A stretch of 64,000 nucleotides of DNA, from assembly GCF_040616545.1 (NCBI RefSeq), contig NZ_CP156688.1, positions 2,232,001 to 2,296,000 of the forward strand. Reading direction: 5' to 3'. Below the pieces are notes generated by a model. The model did no database searches and was not told the DNA's origin. It was given only the letters and a program-made list of their open reading frames with translations. Source of the DNA: Akkermansia muciniphila. GTDB taxonomy: Bacteria > Verrucomicrobiota > Verrucomicrobiia > Verrucomicrobiales > Akkermansiaceae. Below are positions 24,539 through 34,315 of the stretch, piece by piece. The stretch's first letter is position 1; each line of letters starts with the position of its first letter. Position numbers and translations under genes: made by a program.

Positions 24539-25927
24539 ATGCAATATGATCTCATCGTCATTGGCGGTGGCCCCGCCGGATATGTGGGCGCCATCCGCGC
24601 CGCCCAGCTGGGAAAATCCGTGGTGTGCGTGGAACGCGACCGGGTGGGGGGAACCTGCCTGAACTGGGGCTGCATTCCCACCAAGGCGCTTCTGAAAAAC
24701 GCGGAAGCGTACCTGACCGTGACGAGCCGGGCGAAGGAATTCGGCATGACGGTGGAAGGCGTCAGCGTGGACTGGAGCGAAGTGATCGGCCGTTCCCGCA
24801 AGGTCAGCGACCGCCTGGCCGGAGGCGTGGGTTTCCTGTTCAAGAAAAACAAGGTGGACTCCGTTGCGGGGGAAGCCTCCATCGTCGCTCCCGGCAAGGT
24901 GGAAGTGAAAGCCGCCGATGGAACGGCGAGCGTCCTGGAAGGGAAGAACATCCTGATCAGCACCGGCTGCGTTACCCGCACGGTGCCCAGCCTGCCCCTG
25001 AACGGCACCACCATCATCGGCTCCAGGGAAGCCATGGTGCTGGAAAAGCGGCCTGAAAGCATGATCATCATCGGTTCCGGTGCCATCGGCACGGAATTCG
25101 CCTACATTTACAACTCTTTCGGCACCAAGGTGACGCTCATTGAAGCGCTCCCGCGCATGCTTCCCAATGAAGACGACGACTCCTGCCAGACGCTGGAACG
25201 CGCGTTCAAGAAGCAGGGCATCAAGGTCATGACGGGAGCCTCCGTGGAATCGGTCACGGAAACCTGCGACGGAAAGGTCAAGGCCAACGTGAAAAACAGC
25301 AAGGGGCAGGAAGAGGAAATCACGGCGGACGTTTGCCTGGTGGCCATCGGCGTGAAGCCGGTCGTTCCCGCCGCTCCCGGCCTGGAGCTGACGGAAAAGG
25401 GATTCATCAAGGTAAATGACCGCTACGCCACGTCCATTCCCGGCGTTTACGCGGCGGGCGACGTGATTGGCGGCGTGCTGCTGGCGCATACGGCCACCTT
25501 TGAAGCTGTGCAGGCCGTGGAAGGCATGTTCAATCCGGACTACCAGCCCAGGCAGGTCGGCTTCTTCCCCAGTTGCACGTACTGTTACCCGCAGGTGGCT
25601 TCCGTAGGCAAGACGGAACGCGCGCTCAAGGAAGCGGGCGTGGAATACAAGGTGGGCAAGTTCCCCTTCCAGGCCATCGGCAAGGCCGTGGCCGCCGGAG
25701 AGACGGACGGCTTCGTGAAAACCCTGTACGGCGCCAAAAACGGGGAACTGCTGGGCGCCCACATCGTGGGGCCGGAAGCCACGGAACTGATCGCCACGCT
25801 GGGTGTCGGCATCCAGGCGGAACTGACGGATGAGGACATCCACGCCACTATCTTCGCCCATCCCACGCTGTCTGAGGCCATCCATGAATCCATGCTGGCT
25901 TCCGAGGGAATCGCCATCCACATGTAA
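24539..25927 (+). CDS. lpd: Dihydrolipoyl dehydrogenase (E3)
   Basis: This 462-aa flavoprotein reoxidises dihydrolipoamide of 2-oxoacid dehydrogenase complexes with NAD+. The FAD-binding motif is GGGPAGYVGAIRAAQ (~9-23). The redox disulfide is Cys40/Cys45 in GGTCLNWGCIPTK, a second Rossmann motif is IIIGSGAIGTEFA, FAD is also contacted by YAAGDVIGG, and the catalytic His-Glu pair is in FAHPTLSEA near the C-terminus. The sucA and sucB genes for the E1 and E2 partners lie within 6 kb on the other strand, so it probably serves that complex. It ends in a strong terminator. Confidence 0.95.
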   Translation: MQYDLIVIGGGPAGYVGAIRAAQLGKSVVCVERDRVGGTCLNWGCIPTKALLKNAEAYLTVTSRAKEFGMTVEGVSVDWSEVIGRSRKVSDRLAGGVGFLFKKNKVDSVAGEASIVAPGKVEVKAADGTASVLEGKNILISTGCVTRTVPSLPLNGTTIIGSREAMVLEKRPESMIIIGSGAIGTEFAYIYNSFGTKVTLIEALPRMLPNEDDDSCQTLERAFKKQGIKVMTGASVESVTETCDGKVKANVKNSKGQEEEITADVCLVAIGVKPVVPAAPGLELTEKGFIKVNDRYATSIPGVYAAGDVIGGVLLAHTATFEAVQAVEGMFNPDYQPRQVGFFPSCTYCYPQVASVGKTERALKEAGVEYKVGKFPFQAIGKAVAAGETDGFVKTLYGAKNGELLGAHIVGPEATELIATLGVGIQAELTDEDIHATIFAHPTLSEAIHESMLASEGIAIHM

Positions 25928-25941
25928 CGGCTTTCAAGGGA

Positions 25942-25966
25942 AGAGCCCCGGAACGGGGCTCTTTTT
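25942..25966 (+). terminator. Terminator of lpd
   Basis: AGAGCCCC (25942-25949) pairs with GGGGCTCT (25955-25962) across 5 nt and is followed by TTTTC. Confidence 0.9.
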
Positions 25967-25990
25967 CTCCATTCCTGTGCCGTTAAAAAG

Positions 25991-26410
25991 ATGAACGATA
26001 ACCTGCGCTGGAAATAAAGGCTTCAAAACCTGAATAAGGCTTTTTCCCGGTTGCGCCATGCTTGCGCGTTGTCGGAATACAATGAACTGGAAATGGCCGG
26101 ACTGGTGCAGACTTATGAATTTACGTTTGCGCTGTGCTGGAAAACGCTGAAGGATAAGCTGGTTTATGACGGCTACAGCGTCAACAGCCCCCGCGAAGCC
26201 ATCAGGCAGGCGTTCGGCGCAGGCTTGATAGGTCATATTGATTGTTGGCTTCAGGCGTTGGAAAGCCGCAGCTTGTTTGTGCATACTTATGATGATTCCA
26301 TCGCGGAAGAGGCGGTTTCCCTGATTAAGGAGCGATTCTTTCCCATGCTGGCCCAATGTGCGGAAAATCTGAACATGACGGCGGAGAAAGGGAACTGGGC
26401 GATGGCCTGA
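25991..26410 (+). pseudogene. HEPN-like partner of a minimal nucleotidyltransferase (HI0074 family), premature stop
   Basis: From the ATG at 25991 the frame reads MNDNLRWK, then TAA (26015-26017), then RLQNLNKAFSRLR and continues uninterrupted for 131 more codons. In this family the position after RWK is commonly Gln, so one base change (CAA to TAA) would explain it. The body has HEPN-type helices (LVQTYEFTFALCWKTLKDKLVYDG, SPREAIRQAF, VHTYDDSIAEE). Translation could restart at a TTG at 26051 to give 119 aa without the first helix. The companion nucleotidyltransferase overlaps its 3' end by 55 bp and is intact. Call: broken by nonsense mutation, or a truncated variant. Confidence 0.75.
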
Positions 26411-26706
26411 CGGCCAGGGTGCGCTCAGGCATCCGGGAAGTTCTTTCACAGTCTCCGCAGATTAGGAAAGCCGTTTTATTCGGTTCTCGCGCCCTGGGAA
26501 CGTGGAAGCCTGCGTCTGACATTGATCTTGCCCTGGAGGGCGAGGAACTGGACTTATCCTTCCTTTTGACTCTCCAGGCGCGTCTCACGGAGTTGAACCT
26601 GCCTGTGGAGGTGGACTTGATTATTCGTAACAGAATCACTAATCCTGATTTGGAGCGTCATATCCATGCTTATGGCAAGGAGTGGTTCTCCCGTTCCATG
26701 GAATGA
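26356..26706 (+). CDS. Minimal nucleotidyltransferase (MNT) of a HEPN/MNT pair
   Basis: A 116-aa protein with the pol-beta superfamily signature GSRALGTWKPASDIDLALEG (GSxxxG...DxD) and a third Asp in VDLII. In HEPN/MNT modules the MNT protein can modify the HEPN ribonuclease and act as its antitoxin; that is known for several members and inferred here. It overlaps the HEPN frame, as is normal for the pair, and ends before the convergent sucB. The active-site acidic residues are intact although the partner gene has a stop codon. Confidence 0.85.
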   Translation: MCGKSEHDGGERELGDGLTARVRSGIREVLSQSPQIRKAVLFGSRALGTWKPASDIDLALEGEELDLSFLLTLQARLTELNLPVEVDLIIRNRITNPDLERHIHAYGKEWFSRSME

Positions 26707-26793
26707 AGGGATGTTGATTCCGGAGAGCCCCTGTAAAACAGGTAAGACATTCAGTCTTTCCTCTTTAGTATTCAGTCTTTTTCTCACCGGTCC

Positions 26794-27921
26794 TCACAGC
26801 TCGAACACCGGATTCTCCACGGCGTTTTTTACCGCAATGAGGAATTGCACGGCCTGCTTGCCGTCCACCAGGCGGTGGTCGTAGGAAAGGGCCAGGTACA
26901 TCATGGGCCGGGCGACGATCCGGCCATCCCGGACAACGGGGCGTTCCTGGATGGCGTGCATGCCCAGAATGCCGCTCTGCGGCGGGTTCAGGATGGGGGT
27001 GGAGAGCAGGGAACCGTACGTGCCCCCGTTGGAGATGGTGAAGCAGCCTCCTTGCAGGTCCTGCATGGACAGGTTTCCCTGGCGCACTTTTTCCGCCAGG
27101 GCGGCGAGCTCCAGTTCCAGCTCCGGAAGCGTTTTCCGGTCGCAGTCCCGCAGCACGGGGACCACGAGGCCCTTGTCCGTGCCGATGGCCACGGAAATAT
27201 CGTAGTACAGGTTTTCCACGATGTCCGTGCCGTCAATTTTGGCGTTGACCTGGGGAACCTCCTGGAGGGCTTTGACCACGGCCTTGATGAAGAAGCTCAT
27301 GAAGCCCAGCTTGGTTCCGTACTGTTCCCGGTAGTTTGCATTGAATTGCTTGCGCAGCTCCATCACGGCGGACATGTCGCACTCGTTGAAGGTGGTGAGG
27401 ATGGCCGCCTGATGCTGGGCTTCCACCAGCCGGGCCGCGATGGTGCGGCGCAGCGGGCTCATGGGTTTCCTGATGAAACGCGGGGAAGCCTTCTTTTCAG
27501 CTCTCCTGTTCTCCCCGGCGGGAGCCTGTTCCGGGGCGGAGGGTTCCTTTTCCGGTTTTTGTTCCGGGGATTCAGTTGCGGGGGCGGGCTTCTGGGGAAC
27601 GGTTTTCTCCCGTGCATCCGGCCTGGCGGTTTTCTCCGGTTCCGGCGGTGCGGGGGCTTCTTTCTTCTCCGGTTCGGCAGGGGCCGCGGCTGTTGGAGAG
27701 ATGCGGCCCAGAGCCGCCCCGATGGGCGCTTCCGCTCCTTCCGGGACCAGGATTTCCAGCACGCCGCTTTCGTCCGCTTCCAGGTCCGTGGAAACCTTGT
27801 CCGTTTCCAGCGTCACCAGGGTGTCGCCTTTGGCTACCGGGTCTCCGGCATTCTTGTGCCACGCGGCTACGGTGGCGGTGGTGATGGATTCTCCGAAGTT
27901 GGGGATCAGGATGTCGCTCAT
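26794..27921 (-). CDS. sucB: 2-oxoglutarate dehydrogenase E2 (dihydrolipoyl succinyltransferase)
   Basis: The 375-aa protein starts at [12 protein letters not shown] (27921); a longer frame would run into sucA. A single lipoyl domain occupies 1-~78, with the lipoylated Lys in [18 protein letters not shown]. An Ala/Pro/Glu/Lys-rich linker (~80-150) follows, and then the acyltransferase domain begins almost at once ([18 protein letters not shown]). The catalytic motif [10 protein letters not shown] is near the C-terminus. I cannot find the usual peripheral subunit-binding domain between linker and core. It is 14 bp after sucA, and E3 (lpd) is encoded nearby. Confidence 0.92.
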   Translation of the reverse strand: MSDILIPNFGESITTATVAAWHKNAGDPVAKGDTLVTLETDKVSTDLEADESGVLEILVPEGAEAPIGAALGRISPTAAAPAEPEKKEAPAPPEPEKTARPDAREKTVPQKPAPATESPEQKPEKEPSAPEQAPAGENRRAEKKASPRFIRKPMSPLRRTIAARLVEAQHQAAILTTFNECDMSAVMELRKQFNANYREQYGTKLGFMSFFIKAVVKALQEVPQVNAKIDGTDIVENLYYDISVAIGTDKGLVVPVLRDCDRKTLPELELELAALAEKVRQGNLSMQDLQGGCFTISNGGTYGSLLSTPILNPPQSGILGMHAIQERPVVRDGRIVARPMMYLALSYDHRLVDGKQAVQFLIAVKNAVENPVFEL

Positions 27922-27935
27922 GGGATAAGGATGGT

Positions 27936-30701
27936 TCAGGATTGCGCCCGCGGCCCGAAAGCGGTGGCGATAAGTCTTTTTTGCGCGGCGGCATGCAGGG
28001 CCTTGGCTCCCTCCGCGGGACAGGCCATGGGCGGGCGGCCCGCGTAGCGGAAGGAGGTGGCGAAGAGCCGCCCCAGCCTGTTCCGCAGGTGGCCCCAGGC
28101 TCCCATGTTGGAAGGTTCTTCCTGGCACCAGACGAAGTCGCGCACCTTCTGGTAGGGGGCCAGCAGGTAGGTAAGCTGTTCCTGGGCCAGCGGGTAGATT
28201 TGTTCCAGCCGGATGATGACGGTATCTGAAATGTTCCGCTCCTTCCGGTAGGCGGCCAGGTCATAATAAACTTTCCCGGTGCAGAAAATGGCGCGCGTCA
28301 CCTGGTCCGGCGCGGGAGCGTCCGGGTCCGGAAGCACTTCATGGAAGCGGGACGGCGCCAGGAATTCCCGGTGGGGGGAGACGGCCTCCGCACGGGAGAG
28401 CAGGCTTTTGGGCGTGAAGACGACCAGCGGCTTGTGCACGTTCTGGTGAACCTGGCGGCGCAGGGCGTGGAAATACTGCGCCGGGGTGGTGGGGTTGATG
28501 ACCTGCATGTTGTCATCCGCACAGAGCTGGAGATAGCGCTCCATCCGGGCGCTGGAATGTTCTGAGCCCGCCCCCTCATAGCCGTGGGGAAGCAGCAGCA
28601 CGATGCGGTTCTTCTGGTGCCATTTGGCCTCCGCGGCTGCAATGAACTGGTCCACGATGACCTGCGCCCCGTTGGCGAAGTCCCCGAACTGGGCTTCCCA
28701 CATCACCAGAGCGTCCGGACTGTCCAGCGCGTAGCCGTATTCAAAGCCCAGGACGGAGGCTTCCGACAGGGAGGAGTTGTAAATGCGGAACGTGGTGGTG
28801 CCGTGGTTCAGCTTTTCCAGGGGCGTGTACAGGGAGCCGTCGTTGAAATCATGCAGGACGGCGTGCCTGTGGGAGAAGGTGCCGCGCTGGCAGTCCTGGC
28901 CGGACAGGCGGATAGGGTGGTCTTCCGTAAGCAGGCTGCCCCAGGCCAGGGCTTCCGCCATGCCCCAGTCCAGCAGGCCGCCTTCGCGGAAGGCCTCCCG
29001 GCGGCGTGAGAGGAAGCGTTTTTCCAGCGTGGGATGCGGCGTGAATCCGTCCGGCAGTTCCGTCAGGATGTTTCCGACGTTTTGGAACAGTTCGGGGCTG
29101 ATTCCCGTGCGCACGCTGGTGCGCGGGATGGGCGTTTCATCCGCATCCTGCGAGGTGGCGGGAAGGATGTAGTCCGCCGGGTTTTCCTTCATCTGCTGCA
29201 AGGCCTGTTCCATCCCGTTCCAGATGTGTTCCCGGATGTCATGCTCCTGCTGTTCCGTCAGTTCTCCGCGCTCCCTGAGTTCCTTTCCGTACAGGGCGGC
29301 GGCGGTGGGGCGCGCTTCAATCCGTTTGGTCTGCATGGGCGCGGTAAAGGCGGCCTGGTCCGTTTCATTGTGTCCCAGGCGGCGGTAGCAGTACATGTCC
29401 AGAATGATGTCCCGCCCGAACTGCTGGCGGAACTGGAGGGCGAATTCCGCCGCCCAGATCAGGTCCTCCGGGCTTTCTCCGTTGATATGGAGGATGGGGG
29501 ACTGGAGCATCTGCGCCACGTCCGTGGCATAGCGGGAAGAGCGGGCCTCGTCCGGGCCGGTCGTGAAGCCGATCTGGTTATTGATAATGAGGTGCACGGT
29601 GCCCCCCGTCCGGTAGCCTTTCAGCAGGGAGAGGTTCAGCACTTCCGCGACGAGCCCCTGTCCCGCAAAAGCGGCGTCTCCATGCAGGACCAGCGGCAGC
29701 ACATGCTTGCGCTCCGCGTCTTCCAGATTGTGCTGCATGGCTCTGGCCCTGCCTTCCACCACGGGATAGACGGCTTCCAGGTGGCTGGGATTGGAGGAGA
29801 GGCGCACGTGGAGTTCCCGCCCGTCCACGTGGCGCCTGGTGGCGTAGCCCAGGTGGTACTTTACGTCGCTCCTGCCGATGGGGGATTCCGGCAGGTAGTC
29901 CGGCGTGAATTCGTGAAAGATGGTTTTCAGCGGCTTGTGGAGGATGTTGGCCAGCACGTTCAGCCTCCCGCGGTGGGCCATGCCCATTTCAATGTGGGAG
30001 ACGCCGGCGGCGGGGCACCGCTTGACGAGCGCGTCCAGCAGGACGATGGCGCCTTCCCCCCCTTCCAGGGAGAAGCGTTTTTCCCCGATGAAACGCTTCC
30101 CAAGGAATTCCTCAAACAGTTCCGCCTTGCAGAGGTGGAAGAAGGCGTCCCGCCTGGCTTCCGGACCGTAATCCACGCCGTTCGCCCGGAGCTTGATCTT
30201 TTCTTCAATCCAGGAGCGGATTTCCAGATTGTCGATGTGGTGGTACTCAAACCCGACGGCTCCGCAGTAGGTCTTTTGCAGGTGGCTGATGATTTCACGC
30301 AGGGTGAAGGTCCGGCCGTCCATGAACGTGCCGATGTTGGCGGGCTGGTCCATGTCCTCCTCCCGGAATCCCATCTCCTCCAGGTTGACGGGGGTGCACG
30401 CCTTGTCCGGGGAGGCCAGGGGATTGAAGTGGGAGCACTGGTGCCCCATGACCCGGTACGCGCGGATGAGCTGGTTGACGCGCCCGCGGCATTCCGCGCT
30501 TTCCGGCGGCACGGTGTAGGGAGAGGCGTCCGTGCCGTTTCCTGCGCCTCCGTGTTCCTGCGGAGCGCCGCCGCTGCCCAGTTCATACCCCTCAAACCAG
30601 GCTGCCCACAGGGGATCTACGGACAGGGGATCATTCTTCCATGCTTCATGGAGCGCCGTGATTTCTTCAGGCGCGAGTCTGGAAAAGATGGAGGCGTTCA
30701 T
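27936..30701 (-). CDS. sucA: 2-oxoglutarate dehydrogenase E1
   Basis: This 921-aa thiamine-diphosphate enzyme decarboxylates 2-oxoglutarate. It has the E1o N-terminal segment ([25 protein letters not shown]) for E2 docking, the marker [26 protein letters not shown], and the ThDP region [11 protein letters not shown]. The transketolase-like C-terminal half shows [20 protein letters not shown] and [17 protein letters not shown]. Length is typical of full E1o enzymes. It heads the sucA-sucB unit and lies 63 bp downstream of cydB without an obvious terminator, so read-through from cydAB is possible. Confidence 0.95.
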   Translation of the reverse strand: MNASIFSRLAPEEITALHEAWKNDPLSVDPLWAAWFEGYELGSGGAPQEHGGAGNGTDASPYTVPPESAECRGRVNQLIRAYRVMGHQCSHFNPLASPDKACTPVNLEEMGFREEDMDQPANIGTFMDGRTFTLREIISHLQKTYCGAVGFEYHHIDNLEIRSWIEEKIKLRANGVDYGPEARRDAFFHLCKAELFEEFLGKRFIGEKRFSLEGGEGAIVLLDALVKRCPAAGVSHIEMGMAHRGRLNVLANILHKPLKTIFHEFTPDYLPESPIGRSDVKYHLGYATRRHVDGRELHVRLSSNPSHLEAVYPVVEGRARAMQHNLEDAERKHVLPLVLHGDAAFAGQGLVAEVLNLSLLKGYRTGGTVHLIINNQIGFTTGPDEARSSRYATDVAQMLQSPILHINGESPEDLIWAAEFALQFRQQFGRDIILDMYCYRRLGHNETDQAAFTAPMQTKRIEARPTAAALYGKELRERGELTEQQEHDIREHIWNGMEQALQQMKENPADYILPATSQDADETPIPRTSVRTGISPELFQNVGNILTELPDGFTPHPTLEKRFLSRRREAFREGGLLDWGMAEALAWGSLLTEDHPIRLSGQDCQRGTFSHRHAVLHDFNDGSLYTPLEKLNHGTTTFRIYNSSLSEASVLGFEYGYALDSPDALVMWEAQFGDFANGAQVIVDQFIAAAEAKWHQKNRIVLLLPHGYEGAGSEHSSARMERYLQLCADDNMQVINPTTPAQYFHALRRQVHQNVHKPLVVFTPKSLLSRAEAVSPHREFLAPSRFHEVLPDPDAPAPDQVTRAIFCTGKVYYDLAAYRKERNISDTVIIRLEQIYPLAQEQLTYLLAPYQKVRDFVWCQEEPSNMGAWGHLRNRLGRLFATSFRYAGRPPMACPAEGAKALHAAAQKRLIATAFGPRAQS

Positions 30702-30764
30702 GTAGAAGGGCGGGATTTAAAACTGTTATCTGTTCACTGGCCGCTATTCTCTGCCCGCAGGGCA

Positions 30765-31802
30765 TTAATAGCTGTGTTCGTTAAGCTGGACCTTCCCGCG
30801 GAAGACCCAGTAAATGGCGGCGGAGTAGGCCAGCACGAGCGGTACGCCCAGGATGGCGATGTACGTCATCACCACCAGGCTTTCCCGCGTGGAGGAGCCG
30901 TTGACGAGCGTCAGGGAGTTCTCCGGATTGGGCATGGAGTACAGCAGGTTGGGGAACATGGCCGCCCCGAAGAGGGCCATCATGCAGCCCATCGTGGAGC
31001 AGGAGGCGATGAAGGCCCAGCCCGGACGGTTCCTGTGGATGAAGATCCAGATGGCCGTGATGGAAATGACCGCCAGGGCCGCGATGCCGTAAATCCAGGG
31101 GGAGCGTTCCAGGGCCGCCGCTACGTGCGGCACGTACAGCAGGGTGGCCGCTCCGTGAAGAATGATCAGAATCGTGAAGATGATGATCCAGGGCTTGAGC
31201 AGTTTTTTAATTTGATCCTGAAGATTCCCCTGCGTTTTCATCAGCAGGAAAATGCCGCCGTGCATGGCGAACAGGGCCACCGTCGTCAGCCCCAGGAGAA
31301 CGGCATAGGGGTTCAGCAGGCTGAGGAAGGTTCCCGTGAAATTGCCCTGGTCGTCCAGCGGGATGCCCTTGGTCACGTTCCCCATGGCTACGCCGATGAG
31401 GAGGGCGGCCAGGAGGCTGCTGATGGAGAAGGTGGTGTCCCACCCCCTGCGCCACCACCTCATGGGCTGCTTGCTCCGGAATTCAATGGAGACGGCCCGG
31501 AAGATCAGGGTCAGCAGCAGAAGCATGAAGGCCAGGTAAAACCCGGAGAAAACGGAGGCGTACACGTACGGGAAGGCGGCGAAGAGGGCGCCCCCGCCCG
31601 TGATGAGCCAGACTTCATTGCCGTCCCACACGGGGCCGACGGCGTTCAGCGTGAGCCTTCTGTTTTCATCTCCCTTGATGAAAAGCTGAAGGGTTCCTGT
31701 TCCCAGGTCAAAGCCGTCCAGGATGGCGTAGCCGGAAAAGAGCACGCCGACGAGGATGAACCAGATGATTTGCAGGTCTGTGAGAGTGAGATTGTCCAAC
31801 AT
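30765..31802 (-). CDS. cydB: Cytochrome bd oxidase subunit II
   Basis: The 345-aa integral membrane subunit has about eight or nine helices and the family N-terminus LQIIWFILVGVLFSGYAILDGFDLGTGTLQLF. Later landmarks are GPVWDGNEVWLITGGGALFAAFP and ALFAMHGGIFLLMKT. It forms the quinol:O2 oxidoreductase with CydA (20 bp upstream). High-affinity oxygen use by this enzyme fits a mucus-layer gut anaerobe. Confidence 0.95.
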   Translation of the reverse strand: MLDNLTLTDLQIIWFILVGVLFSGYAILDGFDLGTGTLQLFIKGDENRRLTLNAVGPVWDGNEVWLITGGGALFAAFPYVYASVFSGFYLAFMLLLLTLIFRAVSIEFRSKQPMRWWRRGWDTTFSISSLLAALLIGVAMGNVTKGIPLDDQGNFTGTFLSLLNPYAVLLGLTTVALFAMHGGIFLLMKTQGNLQDQIKKLLKPWIIIFTILIILHGAATLLYVPHVAAALERSPWIYGIAALAVISITAIWIFIHRNRPGWAFIASCSTMGCMMALFGAAMFPNLLYSMPNPENSLTLVNGSSTRESLVVMTYIAILGVPLVLAYSAAIYWVFRGKVQLNEHSY

Positions 31803-31822
31803 GGTTTTAACGGGGTGGGGGA

Positions 31823-33202
31823 TTAGTCTTTAATGAAGGGAACCTGGAGCTTGCCTTCCCCGGTTCCGTCGTCTTCTTCCGCTTCCTGGTCCGGGCCCTT
31901 GCGGATTTTATGGGTGATCTGATAGAGGAAGAGGGCCAGCAGCAGGGTGTAAATCACGCCGAACATGCCGAGGGAGGAAAGGGCTTCCGCCGGAGTAAGG
32001 GTGGGGGAGACGGCATGTTCCGTCCTCAGGATGCCGTACACAATCCACGGCTGGCGGCCCATTTCAGCCACGGCCCAGCCCACCTGGTTGGCGATCTGGG
32101 GGCCCAGCACGGAGAAGACGAAGCACCAGAGAAGCCAGCGCTTCTGGAAAAGCCAGCCCTTTTTCCAGCCCCATATTCCCACCAGGAACAGCGCGGCCAG
32201 CGCGCAGCCGATCAGGATCATGATGTGGAAGGAGTAAAAGACGGGCAGGATGGGCGGGCGTTCGTCCTGCGGAATGTCATTCATGCCCGTAATGGGCGTA
32301 TCCAGGTCGTGATGGGTCAGGAAGGTCAGCAGGTACGGGATGGAGATGCCCGTGACTTCATGGGTGGACGGGTTCATCCAGCCGACGAGGTGGAGGGGCA
32401 GGGGGGCGCCCGTTTCCATCACGCCTTCCATGGCGGCGAATTTGGCGGGCTGGTGGATGGCGACTTCCCTACCGCTGGAGTCTCCCGTGATGCCCATGCC
32501 CACCACGCCGATGAGGCCGATGACCAGGGCTACCTTGAAGCTCTTTTCAGCCCCTCCGGTAAAACGTTTTTTCAGGATGTACCAGGCGGAAACGCTGAGG
32601 ACGAGCGTGGCCCCCGCCAGCCAGCAGCCGGCCAGCGCGTGCGTCAGGCGGTCCACGGTGGAGGGGTTGAAGACCACGTCATAGAAGCTGGTGATGTGGG
32701 CCTGGATTTTTCCGTTCACCTCCACCAGCTTGTACCCGGCGGGAGTCTGCATCCAGGAATTGGCCACGATGATCCAGATGGCGCTGAAATGGGCGCCCAG
32801 GGCGACCATGCAGGAGGAGAAGAAGTGCATTTTGGGCCCTACCTTGTCCCAGCCGAAGAGCAGGATGGCCAGGAAGCCGGATTCCAGGAAGAAGGCGAAA
32901 ATGCCTTCCGCCGCGAGGGGGCTGCCGAAAATATCGCCCACGCAGCGGGAATAATCCGCCCAGTTGGTGCCGAACTGGAATTCCATCACAATGCCGGAGG
33001 CCACCCCCAGGGCGAAGATGATGCCGAAAATCTTGGTCCAGAACTTGGCCTGCTTGTGGTAAAGCTCGTTCTTCGTTTTCAGCCAGAGGCCTTCCAAAGC
33101 CACCAGAACCACCCCCAGGCCGATGGTCATCGGCGGAAAGATGTAGTGGAACATGATGGTGAGAGCGAATTGAATACGGGATAATAAGACCGGATCGTCC
33201 AT
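31823..33202 (-). CDS. cydA: Cytochrome bd oxidase subunit I
   Basis: I start at [20 protein letters not shown] (33202), which puts the heme-ligand His at position 19, as in characterised CydA; an upstream ATG at 33268 adds 22 atypical residues. The 459-aa protein carries [13 protein letters not shown] and the quinol-loop region ([18 protein letters not shown]), short enough for the S-type Q-loop, though that length call is an estimate. The acidic tail [11 protein letters not shown] is unusual but plausible. It is the first gene of cydAB. Confidence 0.95.
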   Translation of the reverse strand: MDDPVLLSRIQFALTIMFHYIFPPMTIGLGVVLVALEGLWLKTKNELYHKQAKFWTKIFGIIFALGVASGIVMEFQFGTNWADYSRCVGDIFGSPLAAEGIFAFFLESGFLAILLFGWDKVGPKMHFFSSCMVALGAHFSAIWIIVANSWMQTPAGYKLVEVNGKIQAHITSFYDVVFNPSTVDRLTHALAGCWLAGATLVLSVSAWYILKKRFTGGAEKSFKVALVIGLIGVVGMGITGDSSGREVAIHQPAKFAAMEGVMETGAPLPLHLVGWMNPSTHEVTGISIPYLLTFLTHHDLDTPITGMNDIPQDERPPILPVFYSFHIMILIGCALAALFLVGIWGWKKGWLFQKRWLLWCFVFSVLGPQIANQVGWAVAEMGRQPWIVYGILRTEHAVSPTLTPAEALSSLGMFGVIYTLLLALFLYQITHKIRKGPDQEAEEDDGTGEGKLQVPFIKD

Positions 33203-33354
33203 GATTGATTGGGGATGAGTGGTTTTTAATGGAACAAGATGCCGGCAGCCAAATTCCGGTACCTTCATGATTTATACATCCCAAACGCTCCTTTGTTCAA
33301 TTATTTTCCGTTTTGCCCAATAACTTTTTTAGATTATCTCTAAAAAAGAATGGT

Positions 33355-33825
33355 TTAGAGCAGGATGAACACGGGAGTCCCCTCTTCCACCAGGCCAAAA
33401 AGGGCCAGCATGTCCGCGGGGGAAAGGCGGATGCAGCCGTGGGATTCCGGCGTTCCCAGAAGTTCCGGATGGTTGGTGCCGTGGATGTAGATGTAGCGTT
33501 CCCGCGTATTGGCGTTTTCCGGCTCCAGGCCGTCCAGCCACAGGATGCGCGACAGGATGAGGTCAGAATGTTCGTCCAGGCCCTCCGGAATGGCGCCGGG
33601 GTAGCGGCCGGCCGGAAGGCGTGAGAGGAAAATGGTATCCTCCGGTTCCCCGTCTCCTATTTTCCGGCAGATGCGGAAACGGCCCGTGGGCGTTTTTCCG
33701 GAGCCCTCTTCAAACCCCGTTCCCGCTTTTCCGCTGGAAACGGGGCACCGGAACAGCACTTTTCCGGATGCTTCCAGCGCCAGCTCCTGCCGGGACAGGT
33801 CAATGCGTATGGAAGGAGCGGACAC
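33355..33825 (-). CDS. L,D-transpeptidase (YkuD) catalytic domain, start region abnormal
   Basis: The domain signature is IHGTNHPELLGTPESHGCIRLS (given here as two motifs: HGTNHPELLG and SHGCIRLS with the nucleophile Cys). Such enzymes make 3-3 crosslinks or anchor proteins to peptidoglycan in the periplasm. The only start is a GTG at 33825, giving 156 aa that begin directly with the fold. Just before it, in the same frame, lie PFFLLFSAVSA-coding codons, the hydrophobic core of a signal peptide, with no start codon after the preceding TGA. So either export is lost, or a non-standard start or stop read-through is used. Confidence 0.82.
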   Translation of the reverse strand: MSAPSIRIDLSRQELALEASGKVLFRCPVSSGKAGTGFEEGSGKTPTGRFRICRKIGDGEPEDTIFLSRLPAGRYPGAIPEGLDEHSDLILSRILWLDGLEPENANTRERYIYIHGTNHPELLGTPESHGCIRLSPADMLALFGLVEEGTPVFILL

Positions 33826-33849
33826 GGCGGAAAAAAGGAGAAAGAATGG

Positions 33850-34305
33850 TCAGGCCTCCTGCTCCATCCGGGCAATGATGGCCTGGATGGCGGCTGTCAA
33901 CTGCCACGCCACGCTGTTGTAGGCGGCCTGTCCGCAGCCGATCGGGTCTGCAATGTTGCGGTTGTCCGTATAGCAGGTGACCAGCCTGATTTTATCCGCA
34001 TGCTCGGGAAAATTGGCAAGCAGCGCGGCCAGGTGGCTCTCCGTCATGGCATAAACGGCTGTGGCGTTCTCCATCAGTTCATCCGTGACGGGGCGGCTTT
34101 CATGGCAGGACAGGTTGACGCCGTGCGCCTCCAGCACGTGGAGCGTTTCCGGGCTGGCCTCCTGCCCGTGCCATGCGGAGGTTCCTGCGGAACCGGCCTT
34201 CCATTCCGGGTGGCCGGCGGAGAGCTTGCGGAAAAGGCCTTCCGCCATGGGGCTGCGGCACGTGTTGCCGGTGCAGATGAAAAGGATGTGTTTGCGCTGT
34301 GTCAT
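33850..34305 (-). CDS. Low-molecular-weight protein-tyrosine phosphatase family
   Basis: This 151-aa cytosolic protein starts at MTQRKHILFICTGNTCRSP, with the CX5R P-loop at Cys11-Arg17. The usual C-terminal general-acid motif appears as IADPIG. Family members dephosphorylate protein Tyr (Wzb with the Wzc kinase) or protein Arg (YwlE). The Wzc-like kinase in this window is 14 kb away, so that pairing is only possible. The gene is 10 bp after the CHASE2-like gene and shares a frame with the following L,D-transpeptidase, separated by one TGA. Confidence 0.87.
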   Translation of the reverse strand: MTQRKHILFICTGNTCRSPMAEGLFRKLSAGHPEWKAGSAGTSAWHGQEASPETLHVLEAHGVNLSCHESRPVTDELMENATAVYAMTESHLAALLANFPEHADKIRLVTCYTDNRNIADPIGCGQAAYNSVAWQLTAAIQAIIARMEQEA

Positions 34306-34315
34306 GGGAGGGATG

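Noticed and set aside
26735-26780. ATTCAGTCTTT direct repeats near the sucB end
   Set aside because: Only two short copies, not inverted; too little to call a regulatory or mobile element.
29034-31826. A 930-codon open frame on the plus strand across sucA and cydB
   Set aside because: It spans two well-defined minus-strand genes and lacks domains.
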